Assembly (NCBI RefSeq): GCF_018588885.1
Contig: NZ_JAFFIW010000025.1
Location: forward strand, 19,786-83,785
DNA from: Mesorhizobium sp. dw_380
GTDB taxonomy: Bacteria; Pseudomonadota; Alphaproteobacteria; Rhizobiales; Rhizobiaceae
Direction: 5' to 3'
Length of the DNA: 64,000 nt
Position 1 is the stretch's first letter. Every line of letters starts with the position of its first letter. Below the pieces are notes generated by a model that was not told the origin of the DNA, did no database searches, and saw only the letters and a list, made by a program, of their open reading frames with translations. This document shows positions 62,118-64,000 of this stretch, one piece after another. Position numbers and translations under genes: made by a program.

Positions 62118-63995
62118 ATGCTTATCATCAACGACCTTTCGCTCCGCATGGCCGGACGCCTGCTTCTCGATCATGCCTCGCTGACCTTGCCGGCCGGCAC
62201 CAAGGCCGGCCTTGTCGGCCGCAACGGCACCGGCAAGACGACGCTGTTCAAGGCCATTACCAGTGACCTCGCCTCCGAGACCGGCTCGATCAGCCTGCCC
62301 AAGAGCACGCGCATCGGCCAGGTGGCGCAGGAAGCGCCCGGCACCGAGGACCCGCTGATCGAGATCGTGCTCAAGGCCGATCTCGAACGCACGGCGCTCC
62401 TCGAAGAGGAAAAGACCGCAACCGATCCGCACCGCATCGCCGACATCCACATGCGGCTGGCCGACATCGACGCGCATTCGGCCGAGTCCCGCGCGGCGAC
62501 CATCCTGGCCGGCCTCGGCTTTGATGACGCGGCGCAGCGCCGTCCCGCCTCGTCCTTCTCCGGTGGCTGGCGCATGCGCGTGGCGTTGGCCGCCGTGCTG
62601 TTTTCCGAGCCGGATCTCCTGCTGCTCGACGAACCGACCAACTATCTCGATCTCGAAGGCACGCTGTGGCTGGAAAATTATGTGTCGAAGTACCCGCACA
62701 CGGTGCTTCTGATTTCGCACGATCGCGACCTGCTCAACCGCGCCGTCAACTCGATCGTCCATCTCGACCAGAAGAAGCTGACCTTCTGGCGCGGCGGCTA
62801 CGACCAGTTCGAGCGCCAGTATACCGAGCAGAAGGAATTGCAGGAGAAGGGCCGCGTCAAGCAGGAAGCCGCCCGCAAGCATATGGAGTCCTTCGTCGAG
62901 CGTTTCCGCGCCAAGGCTTCCAAGGCAAGGCAAGCGCAGTCGCGCATCAAGGCGCTGGAGAAGATGAAGCCGATCGCGGCGATCGTGAATGATTCGGTGC
63001 GGCCGTTCTCCTTCCCCGAGCCGGTGAAGACGGTGGCGTCCCCGATCGTGGCGCTGAACAACGTCAATGTCGGCTATACCGAGGGCCAGCCGATCCTGAA
63101 GAAGATGACGCTGCGCATCGACGCCGACGACCGCATCGCGCTGCTCGGCGCCAACGGCAACGGCAAGTCGACCTTCGCCAAATTGCTGTCCGGCCGGCTC
63201 AGGCAGGAGACCGGAACGATGACGGTGGCGCCTGGCCTCAAGGTGGCGATATTCGCCCAGCATCAGCTTGATGATCTCCGGCCGGAGGAAAACGCCTACG
63301 AGCATGTCCGCCGGCTGATGCCGGAGGCGCCGGAATCGAAGGTGCGCGGCCGCGTCGCGCAGTTCGGCCTCTCCACCGAGAAGATGAATACGCCCGCCAA
63401 GGACCTTTCCGGCGGCGAGAAGGCGCGCCTTCTGATGGGCCTGTCCGCCTTCGAGGGGCCGAACCTGTTCATCCTTGACGAGCCGACCAACCACCTCGAC
63501 ATCGACAGCCGCGAATCGCTGATCCATGCGCTCAACGAATTTCCCGGCGCCGTCATCCTGATCTCGCACGACCGCCATCTGCTGGAGGCGACCGCCGACC
63601 GGCTGTGGCTGGTCAAGGACGGCGCGGTCAATCCGTACGATGGCGATCTGGAGGACTATAAGACGCTGGTTACCGGCGTGTCCGGCGACCGCCGCGGCAA
63701 GCGCGAGGCGGACAAGGCGTCAAAAGCCGACCGCCGCCGTGACGCGGCCGCACGCCGCGCTGCCTTCGAGCCGCTGGCCAAGGAGATCCGCGCCACCGAA
63801 GCGCTGATGGACCGCATCCGCAAGCGCATCGACGGCATCGAGGATGAACTGGCCAACCCGGCGGTCTATGAAAAGGATCCATCGACGGCAACGCGGCTGG
63901 CCAAGGAACGCTCGCAGCTCGCCCAGACGCTGGCCGGCCACGAGGAAAAATGGCTGACCATGTCGACCGAATATGAGGAAGGCACGGCGGAGTAA
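62118..63995 (+). CDS. ABC-F family ATPase
   Basis: A 625-residue cytoplasmic protein with two ATP-binding cassettes and no membrane part. The first cassette has Walker A GRNGTGKTTLF and signature SFSGGWRMRVA, the second GANGNGKSTFAKLL and DLSGGEKARLLMG, joined by a charged helical linker (KQEAARKHMESFVERFRAKA). The C-terminal 90 residues form a coiled-coil-like tail. This layout fits the YheS/Uup branch, which acts on ribosomes during translation; antibiotic resistance is not indicated. The start at 62118 (MLIINDLSLRMAG) is family-like. The gene is complete and ends 5 bp before the window end. Confidence 0.93.
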   Translation: MLIINDLSLRMAGRLLLDHASLTLPAGTKAGLVGRNGTGKTTLFKAITSDLASETGSISLPKSTRIGQVAQEAPGTEDPLIEIVLKADLERTALLEEEKTATDPHRIADIHMRLADIDAHSAESRAATILAGLGFDDAAQRRPASSFSGGWRMRVALAAVLFSEPDLLLLDEPTNYLDLEGTLWLENYVSKYPHTVLLISHDRDLLNRAVNSIVHLDQKKLTFWRGGYDQFERQYTEQKELQEKGRVKQEAARKHMESFVERFRAKASKARQAQSRIKALEKMKPIAAIVNDSVRPFSFPEPVKTVASPIVALNNVNVGYTEGQPILKKMTLRIDADDRIALLGANGNGKSTFAKLLSGRLRQETGTMTVAPGLKVAIFAQHQLDDLRPEENAYEHVRRLMPEAPESKVRGRVAQFGLSTEKMNTPAKDLSGGEKARLLMGLSAFEGPNLFILDEPTNHLDIDSRESLIHALNEFPGAVILISHDRHLLEATADRLWLVKDGAVNPYDGDLEDYKTLVTGVSGDRRGKREADKASKADRRRDAAARRAAFEPLAKEIRATEALMDRIRKRIDGIEDELANPAVYEKDPSTATRLAKERSQLAQTLAGHEEKWLTMSTEYEEGTAE

Positions 63996-64000
63996 CTACC

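Noticed and set aside
62118..63995. ABC-F ATPase as an antibiotic-resistance gene
   Set aside because: The architecture fits the housekeeping YheS/Uup type, not the resistance-type ABC-F proteins.

Overview
The window reads as chromosomal core sequence from a GC-rich alphaproteobacterium of the Rhizobiales, most probably Mesorhizobium or a close relative. This rests on inference: the gene order of the lptF-lptG-lptD-surA-pdxA-rsmA, fabD-fabG-acpP-fabF-mltG-yicC-gmk and rpsF-rpsR-rplI/dnaB/radA/cvpA/purF clusters, a Ros/MucR regulator of the type known from M. loti, and several families of short palindromic repeats of the kind common in rhizobial genomes. I see no rRNA, tRNA, CRISPR array, prophage or insertion sequence.

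Layout. 1-5.9 kb: a secreted S10 carboxypeptidase, a LuxR-type regulator, a polyamine-binding protein (PotF-like) next to agmatine deiminase, and an OsmC protein. 6-17 kb (minus strand): SDR, purF, cvpA, radA, dnaB, an Rsm22-like methyltransferase, an internally deleted ynfA remnant, cfa, rplI, rpsR, rpsF. 17-21 kb: a Tad-like von Willebrand factor A protein facing an LTA-synthase-like phosphoglycerol transferase. 21-28 kb (plus): fatty-acid synthesis genes with an orphan ribbon-helix-helix antitoxin between fabD and fabG, then mltG, yicC, gmk. 28-36 kb (minus): the LPS export and outer-membrane assembly operon with pdxA and rsmA. 36-41 kb: pepA, holC, a periplasmic AhpD-like protein with a divergent TetR regulator and two palindromic operators, a small membrane protein and rlmJ. 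41-48 kb: mostly accessory single genes (TetR plus EamA exporter, LysE exporter, winged-helix regulator, histone H1-like protein, GST, TfoX-N protein, outer-membrane beta-barrel). 48-54 kb: SDR-uvrC-pgsA-moaD-moaE, a YbaY-META fusion and a methyltransferase. 54-55.2 kb: an AT-richer two-gene insert (DUF6338-like membrane protein and a 59-residue proline-rich protein). 55-58 kb: ndk, a DUF2934 protein, GST, DinB, GNAT. 58-61.4 kb: a LysR regulator divergent from a probable 2-oxoglutarate/Fe(II) oxygenase, an EamA exporter and a 67-residue protein. 61.5-64 kb: a MucR-family regulator and an ABC-F ATPase.

Most of the window is ordinary housekeeping sequence. The best candidates for something undescribed are the LysR/oxygenase/exporter/small-protein module at 58.3-61.4 kb, the DUF6338-like pair at 54.3-55.2 kb, and the orphan antitoxin inside the fab cluster. 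None of them is proven to be a new system. GC statements are by eye; functional statements come from motif recognition and no database search was possible.
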